This document shows positions 25,369-36,144 of a stretch of 64,000 bases of DNA, one piece after another. The number at the start of each line of letters is the position of its first letter. Position 1 is the first letter of the stretch. Origin of the DNA: Desmodus rotundus (Eukaryota; Chordata; Mammalia; Chiroptera; Phyllostomidae); assembly GCF_022682495.2 (NCBI RefSeq), contig NC_071396.1, forward strand, positions 56,747,159 through 56,811,158, given 5' to 3'. The notes beneath the pieces were generated by a model. It did no database searches. It had not been told where the DNA came from and worked only from the letters and a program-made list of their open reading frames with translations. Both the position numbers and the translations under genes were made by a program.

Positions 25369-26192
25369 TAGGTTTATTCCCGAGTGATTTTGAGGAGAAA
25401 ACAAATCTTCACGAACGCATTATCTTCCACTGGGAGCCCCGCAGGCTACTGAGATTCACATTCCCTTAGATCTTCAGCGACTCGGAGTCTAAGTCACGTA
25501 GCATGGCCTAGCGGCCTTCCAACCTCCGGATACGCTTTCCTCCCAGAACGCATGATTTGGCGAAAACAGTGGTCGCCAAGCTTACCCTAATTCATAGTTG
25601 GCATATTCCTGTGCCAACGAGGGTTCTCTCATTTGTTTGGGGGAACGTGATTACGGAACTCTTGGGCTAGCAAAGTTACCGCCTAGGTGATCATACAGAA
25701 AACCAATAGAAATGACGTTCTAAATCGGTCGGTTATATCGGCACCCCATACATTTCCCACTCTACTGAAATGAGTCCATTGACCTATTGTTATGCGCTGG
25801 AGATGAAATTTGCTAATAAGGCACTTGTGTGAAACATCCGGATTGCCTAGTTGTTGGGAAGCTTTCCATGAATTCCTTGCAGTTTTCTCAGAAGGAAGTT
25901 CAGTCGAATAGAGTCAGTGGACTGTGAGCTTCATGTGCATATCTACGTTCGAGAAACAGTTTTGTCCACAAGACATAGTAGTCAGTACCTGCAGGAAATC
26001 TTCGGACTCTGATTTGTTGGAGGAAAAAATAGAGGGGCGAAAACCCCACACTCGCAGCTCATTGTCCTGCAAAGTTCAGCTGCTGCTATGCTCCAGTTCA
26101 TTCACTACGGATGGGAAATGATTTCAGTAGCATTTTGGTGAGGACACAACCCACAGCTCTTGTATATGAGACGACTTCTCTTTAAAGATAGA

Positions 26193-26480
26193 GTTAGGGT
26201 TTGGGCTAGCACTAGCGTTATGGTAAGGATTAGCTTTAATATTAGGGTTAGTGTTAGGTTTAGGTTTAAGGATAGGGTTAGGGTTAGGGTTAGGGATAGG
26301 GTTAAGTTTAGGGTTAGGGTTAGGTTTAGGGATAGGGTTAGGGTTAGGTTAGGGTTAGGGATAGGGTAAGGTTAGGGTTAGGGTTAGGTTTAGTGTTAGG
26401 GTTAGGTTTAGAGTTAACGGTAGGTTTTTGTTTCTGTTTTGGGTTAATGTTACATGTAGGTTTAGGGCTAGGGCTAAAGG
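26193..26480 (+). repeat. Telomere-like block of copy 13
   Basis: Same opening as the blocks in copies 11-12 but with extra GTTAGG/GTTTAGG hexamers in the second half, so length differences come from internal hexamer gain or loss. Confidence 0.9.
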
Positions 26481-26714
26481 TAGATGACGGCCGCAGGTCG
26501 AGGAAAGTGTGTCGTAGACGATAGTGCATTTCATAGCTCTCATTGTCCTGTACTTTCATTGAGTCCGTTGAGGACGAGAAACTCATTGTGTAGATCGTTG
26601 CAGTCAAATACAGCAAGGTAAAGGATAAGAGAGTAAAAAAGCTGATCATAAGGTCTGAAGAGGTAATGTGATAGGGTTCAATTCACTCATTTCCAATTCA
26701 ACTGGTATGAACAT

Positions 26715-27874
26715 ATTGATCTAGTGCTGCGTTCATGCTTAAAGCCACTTCTCAGGAACATGTTCATTTTTGTGTACTTCGCAGCTTTCAAAACTTTCAC
26801 TCCTGGGCTGTGTGAGCGAAATTCACTCGAATAGAGTAAGGGGACTGCTAGCTGCACACGCATTGCTACGTTGAAAACAACGTATGGTCAATGTGAGGTA
26901 TTAGGCTGTTGCTTATCTTCTTCCTGGGACTACGCTTTTCTGATGGAAAAAGTACCTAGGAGAAAACTCTACTGTAGATGCTCATTCCCCTTCAAGGATC
27001 ACAAAGTGCTATGCTAGCATTCCCTCTTTTGCTGACGAGAAATCATTTCAGTAGCTCTTGGGCTATGGCACGAGCCAGAGGTCCTATACTGCAGCAAGGT
27101 ACTTCGACCGGAGGCGGACAAGAGTACGTACTATGTGAGACTCCACTGCTTTCATCTCCTACTGAAATGAGAACATTGGTAACACGTCAAATAGTGTGGA
27201 TGGCTTTTGTGGAAAACTCTTTTGGCACGACTTAATATAATTGCTGAATGATGCAGGGGAGCACAAAGTCTTCACTGCTGTATTCTCAAGAGGAATGAAT
27301 GCTCTGGTAGTCCCATGTGGTACTTTTAGCTTCTTCATCTTTTAATGCTTCATGAACGGGTGGAGTCCTCGGGACGGATCATACTCTACATGCATTTCTT
27401 AGGCTACACTCTTCTTCTCCCATTACATCTAGTACTGGAAAGTGAACATTGAGAAGACGATCAACACTGAGACGGCTTTGGATAAGCCTATTCCTACGAA
27501 ATAGGTTTATTCCCGAGTTATGTTGAGGTGAAAACACAACTACACCAATGTATTATCTTCCAGTGGGAGCCCTTAAGGGTACTCTGAGATCCATATTGTC
27601 TTAGATTTTCAGCGACTTGGAGTCCAAGTCAAGTAGTATGACCTATCGGCCTTGCAACGGCCGGATACGCTTTTCTCCCTGAAAGCATAATTTGGCGAAA
27701 ACAGTGGTAGACAAGCTTACTCTACTTCATAGTTGTCATAGTCCTGTGCTTCCGTTCTCTCATTTGTTTTGGGCAACGTGATTCCGGAACTGTTTGGCTA
27801 GTAAATCTACCGTCAAGGTGATCATACAGAAAAGCCATAGAAATGATTTTCTAAATCAGTCGGTTCTATCGGCA
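26715..27874. repeat. Truncated diverged satellite copy 14
   Basis: Matches the unit from its first base to about unit position 1160, then stops abruptly at GGCA (27871-27874), where GC-rich DNA begins. The CENP-B-like core is lost here: GCCTATTCC replaces the expected CCCG-containing half near 27487. The missing part would contain the telomere-like block. Confidence 0.88.
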
Positions 27875-28149
27875 ATTTCCCTTCCTGACTCCCCGCGGTC
27901 TGGGACTGGGGAGATGGGAAGGTACATTCTGGCGGCAGGCATCGTCGCCCAACGGCCCCCTTTCCCTGGGTGGTCGATTCGGGTGTGTGACCGGTGTCCC
28001 CAGTTCAAGCGTGTACATCCTTCTCCCCTTTTTTTCCTCCCTCCTTCCTCTACAAGGGTCGACCCGCTCTCCTGCCCCTGTCCCAGCAGCTGGGTCCGCA
28101 GAGCCGGAGGCGGGCGTTTCGTGGCCTTGGGGGAACAACCCTACAGACT
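27875..28149. repeat. GC-rich module, copy M1 (left-truncated)
   Basis: Resembles the modules at 31351 and 31981. Shared landmarks in order are a GGGCTGGGACGGGGGAGA-like start, CCCAACGGCCCCCTTTCC, a C/T-rich tract, and TGGGGGAACAAC before the minisatellite. M1 lacks the first ~70 bp of the others because it abuts truncated satellite copy 14. Confidence 0.75.
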
Positions 28150-31100
28150 ACGAAGTTCAACCAGCCAGCCCGGCCTGACTCAAGATACGGCCGCCCGCCC
28201 CGACCAGCCGCGGGGGTAGACCAGCTGGCCAGGAGGGACTCAGCTTACAGGCGCGGGGCCGAGGGCTCGACCAGGTGGCCCGGCGGGATTCAGCCTACGG
28301 TCGCGGGACCGCGGGTCTCAACATGCATGCCCCGCAGGACTCAGGCGCCAGGCGCGGGACAGAGGGACTCGACCTGCCTGCCCGTGGGGCTCAGGCTATG
28401 CGCCCGGGGCCGCGGGGTACGACCAGCCAACCCGGTGGGACTCAGTATGTAGTGGCCGCCGGTATCACCAGGCTGCCCGGCGGGATTCAGCCTATGGACG
28501 CGAGGACGCAGGTATCACCAGCCGGACTGGCGTGACTCAGCCTCTGGGCGCGGGGCTGCGGAGTGGACCAGGCGGCCCAGAGGGACTTAGTCTGTGGACG
28601 CGTTGTCCCTGGGGACAACGAGGTGGCCCTGCGGCATTTAGCGGGTGGGCGTGGTGCCGCAGGGACGACCAGGTGGCCCGGTGGGACATAGCAGGGTCCC
28701 TGGGGATGACCAGGTGTCCTGGTGAGACTTAGTGGGTGGGCACGGGGCCATGGGGATGACCAGGTGGCTTGGTGGGACTTAGCCTATGGACGCGATGTGC
28801 CTGCGGACGAACAAGTGGCCCTGTGGGACTTAGTGGGTGAGCAAGGGGACATGGGGATGACCACGTGTCCTGGTGGGACTTAGCGGGTGGGTACAGGGCA
28901 TTGGCGATGACCAGGGGGCCTGGTGGAAGTTAGCAGGTGGGCACAAGGCCGCAGGGACGACCATGTGGCCTGGTGGGACTTTGCCTGTGGACGCAGTGTC
29001 CCGGGGGATGACCAGGTGGCCCCGCTGGGACTTAGCGGGTGGGCGCAGGTCGCGGGGACCACCATGTGGGACGGTGGGACTTAGCCTTTGGACATGGTGT
29101 CCCCGGGGTTGACCAGGTGGCCTGGTGGGACTTACTTGGTGGGCGCGTGGCCACGGTGACAACCAGGTGGCCTGGTGGGACGTAATCTGTGGGTGCGGGG
29201 ACGCTGGGACGACCAGGTGGCCTGGTGGGAATTAGAGGGTGAACACAGGGCCACGGGGACGACCAGGTGGTGCAGTGGGACTTAGCCGGTGGGCTCTGGG
29301 CCACGGGGACGAAGAGGTGGCCTGCTAGGACTTAGCGGGTGGGCGCGGGGCTGCAGGGACAACCGGGTGGCCCGGTGGGAATTAGCCTGTGGACTCGATA
29401 TCCCCGGGGTTGACTAGGTGGCCCAGTGGGACTTAATGGGTGGACGTGGGGACACGGGGACGATCACGTGGCCCGGTGGGACATAGCCCGTGTATGCAGT
29501 GTGCCTGAGGATGACCAGATGGCCCGGTGGTACTTAGCGGGTGGGCGAGGGGCCGCGGGGACGACCATGTGGACTGGTGGGACTTAGCCTGTGGACGCGG
29601 TGTGTCCAGGGATGACCAGGTGGTCCGGTGGGACTTACCGGGTGGGCGAGGGGCCGCAGGGACGACCATGTGGACTGGTGGGACTTAGCCTGTGGACGCG
29701 GTGTGGCCGGGGACCACCAGGTGGCCCAGTGGGACTTAGCGGGTGGGTGTGGGGCTTCGGCGACGACCAGGGGGCCCAGTGGGACTTAGCCTATGGACGT
29801 GGTGTCCCTGGGGATGACCAGGTGGCCCGGTGGAACTTAGCAGGTGGGCGTGAGGCCATGGGGACCACTACGTGGCACGGTGGGACTTAGCGGGTGGGCG
29901 CGGGGTCACAGGCACTACCAGGGGCCTGGTGGGACGTAGCCCATGTATGCGTTGTGTCCGGGACTACCAGGTGGCCTGGTGGGACTTTGCGAGTGGGCAC
30001 GGGGCTGCGGGGATGACCAGGTGGCTCACTGGGACTTAGCCTGTGGACGCGGTGTGCCTGGGGACGACCAGGTGGCGCGGTGGGACTTAGCCTGAGGATG
30101 TGATGTCCCCTGGGAAGACCAGTTGCCTTGGTGGGACTTAGCGGGTGGGCATGAGGCTGCAGGGAAATCCAGGTGGCCTGGTGGGAAATAGCCTATGGAT
30201 GCGGTGTCCCGGGGACAACCAGGTGGCCCTGTGGGCCTTAGCCAGTGGACCCGGTGTACGGGGATGACCAGGTGGCACGGTGGGACTTAGCCGGTGGTTG
30301 CCAGGCCACGGGGACAACCCGGTGGCCTGGTAGGACTTAGCCCATGTATGTGGTGTGCCCGGGGACTACCAGGTGGCCCGGTGGGACTTAGCCTGAGGAC
30401 GCGATGTCCCCTGGGATGACCAGTTGGGCCGGTGGTACTTAGCGGGTGGGCGCGGGGTCCCCAGGGATGACCAGGTGGCCCGGTGGGCCTTAGTCAGTGG
30501 ACGCGGTGTCCGGGGATGACCATTTGGCATGGTGGGACTTAGCCGGTGGGTGCCAGGCCGCGGGGACGACCCGGTGGTCCGGTGGGAAATAGCCTGTGGA
30601 CGCAGTGTCCCAGGTAGGACCAGGTGGCCCAGTGGGACTTAGCCTATGGACGTGGTGTCCCCGGGGACAACCAGGTAGCCCGGTGGGACTTAGCGGTGGG
30701 CGCAAGGCCGTGGGGACCACTACGTGGCATGGTGGGACTTAGCGGGTGGACGCGGGGCCATGGGGACTACCAGGTGTCCTGGTGGGACTTAGCCTGTGGA
30801 TGCGGTGTCCCTGGGGACAACCAGGTAGCCCGGTGGGACTTAGCGGGTGGGTGAGGGGCCGCAGGGACAACCATGTGGCCCAGTGGGACTTATTGGGTGG
30901 GCACGGGGTCATGGGGATAACCAGGTGGCCCAGTGGGACTTAGCTTGTGGGGACGGTGTCCCCAGGGTCGACCAGCTAGCCCAGAGGGACAGCCTCTGAG
31001 CGCGGGATCCCTGGTGTTGACCTCGTGGCCCGGTGGGACTTAGCCTATGTCTGTGGGTCGGCGGGAAACCAGGGGTTGACCAGCTGGCCTGGCGGGATAG

Positions 31101-31350
31101 CCTGTGGGCACGGTGTCCCCGGGCGCGACCAGGTGATGCGGTGGGACTTAGCCTGTGGGCGCAGGGTCCCCGGTGTCAACTAGGTGGCCCGGTGGGACTT
31201 AGCTTGTGGGCACGGGGATGCGGGGGTCGACCAGCTGTCCTGGCGTGACAGCCTCTGGCCGCGTGGCCATGGTGGTCAACCAGCCAGCCGGCAGGACTCC
31301 GCATTCGGGCTCGAGGCCGCGGTGGTCGACCAGCCAGCCCCACGGGATTA
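28150..31350 (+). repeat. CpG-rich ~50-bp minisatellite with CTCF-like core
   Basis: About 60 tandem units of roughly 50-52 bp. Each is built as GACCAGGTGGCCCGGTGGGA, then CTTAGC, then a variable GC stretch. In the central and right part two unit types often alternate: one with CTGTGGACGCGGTGTCC, the other with GGGTGGGCGCGGGGCC. The left end (28150-28550) uses CAGCTGGCC and ACTCAGC variants. The recurring ACCAGGTGGC matches the CTCF core consensus CCASYAGRKGGCRS at about 12 of 14 positions in good units. The E-box CAGGTG gives alternative readings (ZEB/SNAIL type). No protein is expected: the frames across it are repeat artefacts. Confidence 0.85.
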
Positions 31351-31699
31351 GGCACGAGGAGTCCCCGCACCCCGGAACGTGCCTAGAACGGGGCTCGGGT
31401 CCGGCGCCCTTCCCGCGGCGGCTGAAGCCCCTTCCAGATGCCCCACGGACTGGGACGGGGGAGATGGGGTGGTGCGTGCTGGGGGCAGGCGACGGCGCCC
31501 AATGGCCCCCTTTCCGAGCGTGGTTCGGCTGTGGTGACGGTGTCCACTGTTCACGCGTGTATCTCCATTTTTTTCCTCCCTCCGCCCTTCATCCACACGG
31601 GTCGACCAGCACTCCCGCCCCGGTCCCTCCCGCGTAGTCTGCCGAGTGCGAGGCGTGCATTTCGGGGCCGTGGGGGAACAACGCTACCTAGCATGAGTG
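31351..31699. repeat. GC-rich module, copy M2
   Basis: Begins just after a TTAGGC at the end of the minisatellite and runs to TGGGGGAACAACGCTACC. Collinear with M3, including the GCCTAGA...CGGGTCCG lead-in, CTGGGACGGGGGAGA and the CGTGTATCTCC plus T-run. Confidence 0.75.
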
Positions 31700-31980
31700 T
31701 CGACCAGCCGGCCCGAACTGACTCAGTCTCCGGCCACGGAGCCTTGGGGGTCGACCAGCCGGCCCAGCGAGACTCAGCCTCTGGGCACAGGGGCCGCGGG
31801 GCTAGACTTGGTGGCTCCGCAGAACTCAGCCTCCGGACGCAGGGAGGCGGGGTTCGACCAGCCAGCCCTGAGGGACTCGGCCTCCGCCATGGGGCACGGG
31901 GGTCCACCAGCCTGCCTGGCGAGACTCAGCCTCTGGGCCCGGGACCGCGTGGGGGTCGACCAGCTGGCCCGGCGAGACTT
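31700..31980 (+). repeat. Short second minisatellite block
   Basis: Five to six units of the same ~50-bp family, in the GTCGACCAGCCGGCCC / GACTCAGCCTC sub-variant seen at the left end of the main block. Confidence 0.8.
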
Positions 31981-32385
31981 AGGCGCGGGGCATCCCGGTA
32001 CACTGGCAACCGCCTAGACCAAGGCACGGGTCCGTGCCATCGCCGTGGCCTCTGCCGCCCCTTCCCGACGCCCCGCGGGCTGGGACGGGGGAGACGGGGG
32101 GGGGGGGGGGGGAGGAGGAGGCCAGGGTGCGCGCTGGCGGTGGGCGGCGGCGCCCAACGGCCCCCTTTCCCGGGGGAGTCGGTTGTGGAATCCGTGTCCC
32201 CGGTTCACACGTGTACCTCCTTCTCCCCCTCTTTTTTTTTTCTCCATCCTTCACACCGGTCGACCAGCACTCCCGCCCCGGTCCCTCCCGCTCGGTCCGC
32301 ACAGCGCGAGGACGGCGTTTCTGGGGCGTGGGGGAACAACGCCTCCGACTCGGAAGGTCGACCAGCTGGCCCGGCGCCCACGCTG
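31981..32385. repeat. GC-rich module, copy M3, with a final partial minisatellite unit
   Basis: Third copy of the module, enlarged by a run of 17 G (32096-32112) and a T-run (32230-32241). It ends in one broken minisatellite unit (GTCGACCAGCTGGCCCGG, near 32357), after which low-copy DNA starts. Confidence 0.75.
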
Positions 32386-33222
32386 CGCTATATTGTGCAT
32401 GTGGAAGTCAGGTGATCGATGAGGACATTAGATACTTTTATTTCATTGTTGGTGGTGTTGGTGGTGTTGGTCGCCGCCGCCGCCGCAGCCACCACCACCA
32501 CTTCTTCGTTTTCCCCTTTCGGGTGTACGACAGAGCCATTCCACAGTCACCTTGCTTCCCATGCCCTCACCCCAGGGTCTGTTCCTTAGCTCTTCTACCT
32601 CTTTCCCCGAAAGGAAACCAAATCGAGCGGCAAGGCGCGCCGGCACGTACGACATCGTCACTGGACTGATGACCGTTCCTATCACTTTCTATCTGTCCGG
32701 GGAAGTTGGTGGGCGGCGTCGGCGGCAGAAAGCTACCCCGGTCGAGTTTCTCCGCCCTGGCACGGACGACGTGTGCTTCCCTACCTGGACATGTCCGGAT
32801 CGGCCCCGTGCGCGATCTCCGAGTCCACTCGACGGCCGTTCGTCAGTCGTCAAGGGAGGAGTCCATCCTCGGTGTGGCACCCCGGGGCCGCGTTCGGGCA
32901 GAAGACGAAGGAAGAGAGGAGACGTGATGGCCCCGTGACTCGACACGAGGCCGGACTCGCGATCGGACGGCAGAGCCTTCTCCGACCGGCGCACTATGGC
33001 GGCTGCTTTTATAATCGCTCGAGAGAAGCGGTCGACCAGGCGGCCGTATCCACGGTGGGCGGAGCGGCAGGGCTCTGGAAGGCTACAAGCCCCGGAAGAA
33101 CAGGAAGAAGGCGCCAAGAACGAGTGGCGGGAGGAGACGGCTCGCCGGTTAGGCGCGCCCCTCAGCCGCGGGCTGGGACGGGGGACCCGCCTGGATGCAC
33201 TCCTTTCAGAAATAGCACATAG
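32386..33222. other. CpG-rich low-copy stretch with promoter-like motifs
   Basis: No recognisable gene. It holds a GGTGTT/CGC/CAC trinucleotide tract (32453-32502) and dense CpG from 32690 to 33190. A short match to the GC module (GCGGGCTGGGACGGGGGA, near 33168) suggests further module debris. Confidence 0.6.
32993..33100 (+). promoter_or_regulatory. Candidate CpG-island promoter (YY1-, TATA- and ETS-like motifs)
   Basis: CTATGGCGGC (32994-33003) fits a YY1 site. TTTTATAATC (33007-33016) is a weak TATA-like element. CCCGGAAGAA (33091-33100) contains an ETS core. All sit in dense CpG. Motifs this short can occur by chance; there is no linked gene. Confidence 0.25.
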
Positions 33223-33444
33223 GCTCTGGCTGGTGTAGCTCGGTGGGTTGAGAGCCAGCTTGCGACCCAAAAGGTCGCTGGTTCCATCCCCGGTCGGGGC
33301 ACCTGCCTGAGTTGGGGGCTAGGTCCCCGGGCCCGGTTCCGGCCTGGGGGGCGGGGGGGGGGGGATGGGCGCGAGAGAGGTAACATGTTTCTCTCCTTCC
33401 CTTCCTTACTCCCTCCCTCCTCTTCTCTCTAAAAAGAGATAAAA
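33223..33444 (+). mobile_element. Ves-type SINE (tRNA-derived)
   Basis: Opens CTCTGGCTGGTGTAGCTCGG-like, followed by a degenerate Pol III B-box (GGTTCCATCCC) and the GGGGCACCTGCC and GGTCCCCGGG landmarks. It ends in a C/T-rich tract and short A-rich tail. Interrupted by a G12 run (33353-33364). Ves SINEs are known from bats. No clear target duplication found. Confidence 0.8.
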
Positions 33445-34190
33445 CGTGTGCGTGTGTGTACGTACATAGGCACCTACGTGTAGGTATGCCTGTCCTGTGT
33501 GCCTGCGCGCGCGCACACGGAAGGTCCTACCACAGCTGCGTATCTGCCAAGTATCCCAGGAAATAATAACAAGCAAAATGAGACCACAAAGTTTCAACAG
33601 ACAGGATTCAACTTACAATCAGCGAGAGTCCCACACACTCCATAGGACTGTTTCGTTGCCATTGTTTTTCCTCCCGAACGAACGAAAAGCGTGCCGGGAG
33701 TGTGTGTGCGCGTGTCTGTCTGTGCGTGTCTGGGGGGTGGGTGGGGCGGGGCGGAGTACATCCTTCACTGTGTCTGATTCCCTGTGTGCTGTGGTCGACA
33801 TTTTTATGTGATCGACCTCTCGCGGGGAAACTGAGACGGCTTCGTTTTCAGGAGAATTGAAAACTCTTGGAGGGGAGGTGGAGGTGTGCGCTGCTGACCA
33901 CCTCCGGGAAGGTGAAAAACAGAAAGATTAGGTTTTCCTCCTGTGGCTCGGACGATCCATTGACACGGAACCGCAAAGGGCTGCCGCTGTGGGCCTTTCT
34001 CCTGCCAGGTGATGAGACCGTCATGGCCTGTCCCAGCTCTCCTTAGTTTCATCACGCACCCGGTTAAGAAAAGAGATGCTTTCTTTGACTTCACTGACAC
34101 TTTCCTGCTGCCTTTTTCCATACGCGCCCTCGGTGCATAGTGACGGGGGAGGGGTAAATGAGACGGTTTCAGTTTTTCAAACAAACAAAT
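33445..34190. other. Low-copy sequence, nothing recognised
   Basis: Contains a GTGTGC/GTGTGT microsatellite at 33446-33462, a CGCGCGCG run near 33507 and a GTGTGTGCGCGTGTCTGTCTG tract near 33702. No gene, no identifiable transposon. Confidence 0.5.
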
Positions 34191-34506
34191 GGCACTGGCT
34201 GGTGTGGCTCAGTGGATGCAGCGCTGGCCTGCAAACCAAAGGTCGCCGATTGGATTCCCCGTCAGAGCACATGCCTGGGTTTTGGACCAGGTCCCCAGTT
34301 GGGGCATGCGAAAGGCAACCACACATGGATGTTTCTGTCCTTCCCTCTCTCTGTCTGTCTGTCTGTCTGTCTGTCTCCCTCCCTCCCCCCCCCCCCCCGC
34401 TAGAAAGACAGAAAGAAAAAGAAAGAATACAGAGGGGGGTGAGGGGGGGAGAGGGAGAGAGAGAGAGAGAGAAGAGAGAAGAGAGAAAGGAAGAAAGAAA
34501 GAAAAT
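34191..34506 (+). mobile_element. Ves-type SINE with expanded microsatellite tail
   Basis: Best-preserved SINE head in the window: CTGGCTGGTGTGGCTCAGTG, then a B-box-like GATTGGATTCCCC, CAGAGCACATGCCTGGG and AGGCAACCACACATGGATG. The tail has grown into (CTGT)n at 34351-34376, C14 at 34385-34398 and a GA/GGAA purine tract. Not a tRNA gene. Confidence 0.9.
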
Positions 34507-35041
34507 CTTCACACACGAAACGGGATCATGACGTAGGAATCACACTTGCCCCCGTCCTTCCCTTCGCCCACGACCCCCACGACAGGACTTCCCCCCTTTC
34601 TTCAGAGTTGTCATCTCTGGGGTTCTTTCGCGTGTTTTCACCTTCCTCTTTTCCATGCTGAGGAGGAGGTGAGTGAAATCGTCAGCCGGGATGTGGAGTG
34701 ACACTGAGGATTTCCCGTGGAGGGAGGACGGCTCCGTCCCTCCGGGAACTTAAAGGCGAAGGATAAAAACCGGCCATTGCAGCACACTGTTGCTGGCGGA
34801 GCGTGCCTGCTGGCCCCGCGACCCGGGTTTTTGGAGGGCCGTGACCCCCTGCCGAGGCCTCCCCGGGCCCTCCTCCCTCCGCGCCTCACGACCACGCTTT
34901 GGACCTAGGGCATCCAAGACTCCGGAGAGCTACTGTCTACCGTCGCCTCGGACACTACAACGGGCCCCCCACGACCCCACCCCCCGCCCCACCCAGGATT
35001 CTGAAATGGTGGACAGCTGTCTCTCCTGGGCGGGGAAATGG

Positions 35042-35090
35042 CGTGTGTGTGTGTGTGTGTGTGTGTGGTGGGGGTGGGGGTGGGGGTGGG
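35042..35090 (+). repeat. (GT)n followed by a G-quadruplex-capable GGGGGT run
   Basis: About 13 GT dinucleotides, then four G-runs of at least three separated by single T, fitting the standard intramolecular G-quadruplex pattern. Confidence 0.8.
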
Positions 35091-36121
35091 TAGAGGGAGC
35101 ACAGGACAGGGAGTCTTTTCGCCTCGCCCGGGACCGGCCCGGCCGGTTTCTCCAACATCCTCTCCCCAGCCCCGTCCCCTCCCCCACTCCCTGCAGTTGG
35201 GAAGCTGTGGCCTACGGGTGGGGGAAGTGGAAAGAGCGGAGGCCCTGAAGTCAGCAGAGACAGCTTTCTGCATTTGAATGAAGCCGTTGAGCGAGGTCCT
35301 TGGGAAATGAATCGCCCGACCTTCCCTCCCCTCCCCTCCCCCACCCCCATCCATGGCTCTGGCCCGCAGGAAAATCCAGTGGGGCTAAAGCGGAGTGGGC
35401 TCTGGCAGGCCAAGCGGCCCACGTGGCGAGACTTCTGTGAATGATGGGAGACCTGCTTTGGGACTGACTGCCCCCACGATTCCCTCACGGGCTCAGGAGA
35501 GGGCTGGGGTGGGGTGAGGGGAGCGAGGTGGGGACAGGTGGGGTGGGGGTGGGGGGCGGGAAGAGGGGCTGCTTGCCTCCGGGAACCTCTGTCGTTCCTG
35601 CTGAGGGGCCGCTCGCCAAGGGGCTAGACTCAGCTCTCATCCTGCCTCCGGAAAGGCCCCCCAGGCTGAGCCGGCCAAGGTTCTTCAGATGTTCTGATCA
35701 AACGCACCGTCCCGCATCCTCTCCTCCCGCCTCGACGGCCTGCAGGGATGCCCCCACGTCCCTTCCGTGTGTCCATGGAAAAATAAAAAGACCTGCGAAC
35801 GAGTCCTTCCCGCCCTTCCCTACCCCCGCACGGCACCACCCATTCTTTGACTGTGTGAAGCCCGGTTTCGACATAACCCGATCGTTTGCATACACACGAC
35901 AGGGAGAGCGATCGATGGTACGCTTGGTGACGTTTTCACGAGTCTTTTCTTGTTCTCCGCCGCCGCCGCCGCCACCACCACCCCCGCCCCCCATTACTAT
36001 CTACTCCCTTTATCTCCCTCACCCCACCGAAATGGGCCTTCCCAAATCCACTTTGCCGGAACGTTACAGGGCCCTGGGGTAGAGAGAGACAGATCCATGC
36101 CTCCAGATTACCGATACGTTT

Positions 36122-36144
36122 ACACACACACACACACACACACA
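36122..36144. repeat. (CA)n microsatellite
   Basis: Eleven perfect CA dinucleotides. Confidence 0.95.

Larger units (their letters stand above)
24578..26714. repeat. Diverged satellite copy 13
   Basis: Collinear with copy 12, with a still longer telomere-like block (26193-26480). The CENP-B-like core is intact at 25352-25368. Confidence 0.9.

Noticed and set aside
28150..31350. CRISPR-like regular repeats
   Set aside because: Units are contiguous variants of one another, with no unique spacers, in a mammalian context.
31438..32415. 325-codon frame in the GC modules
   Set aside because: Crosses two module copies, minisatellite and a G17 run, and overlaps long frames in other phases. GC-rich repeats lacking stops explain it.
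34191..34270. tRNA gene
   Set aside because: Pol III A/B-box-like sequence belongs to the tRNA-derived head of a Ves SINE; no complete cloverleaf.
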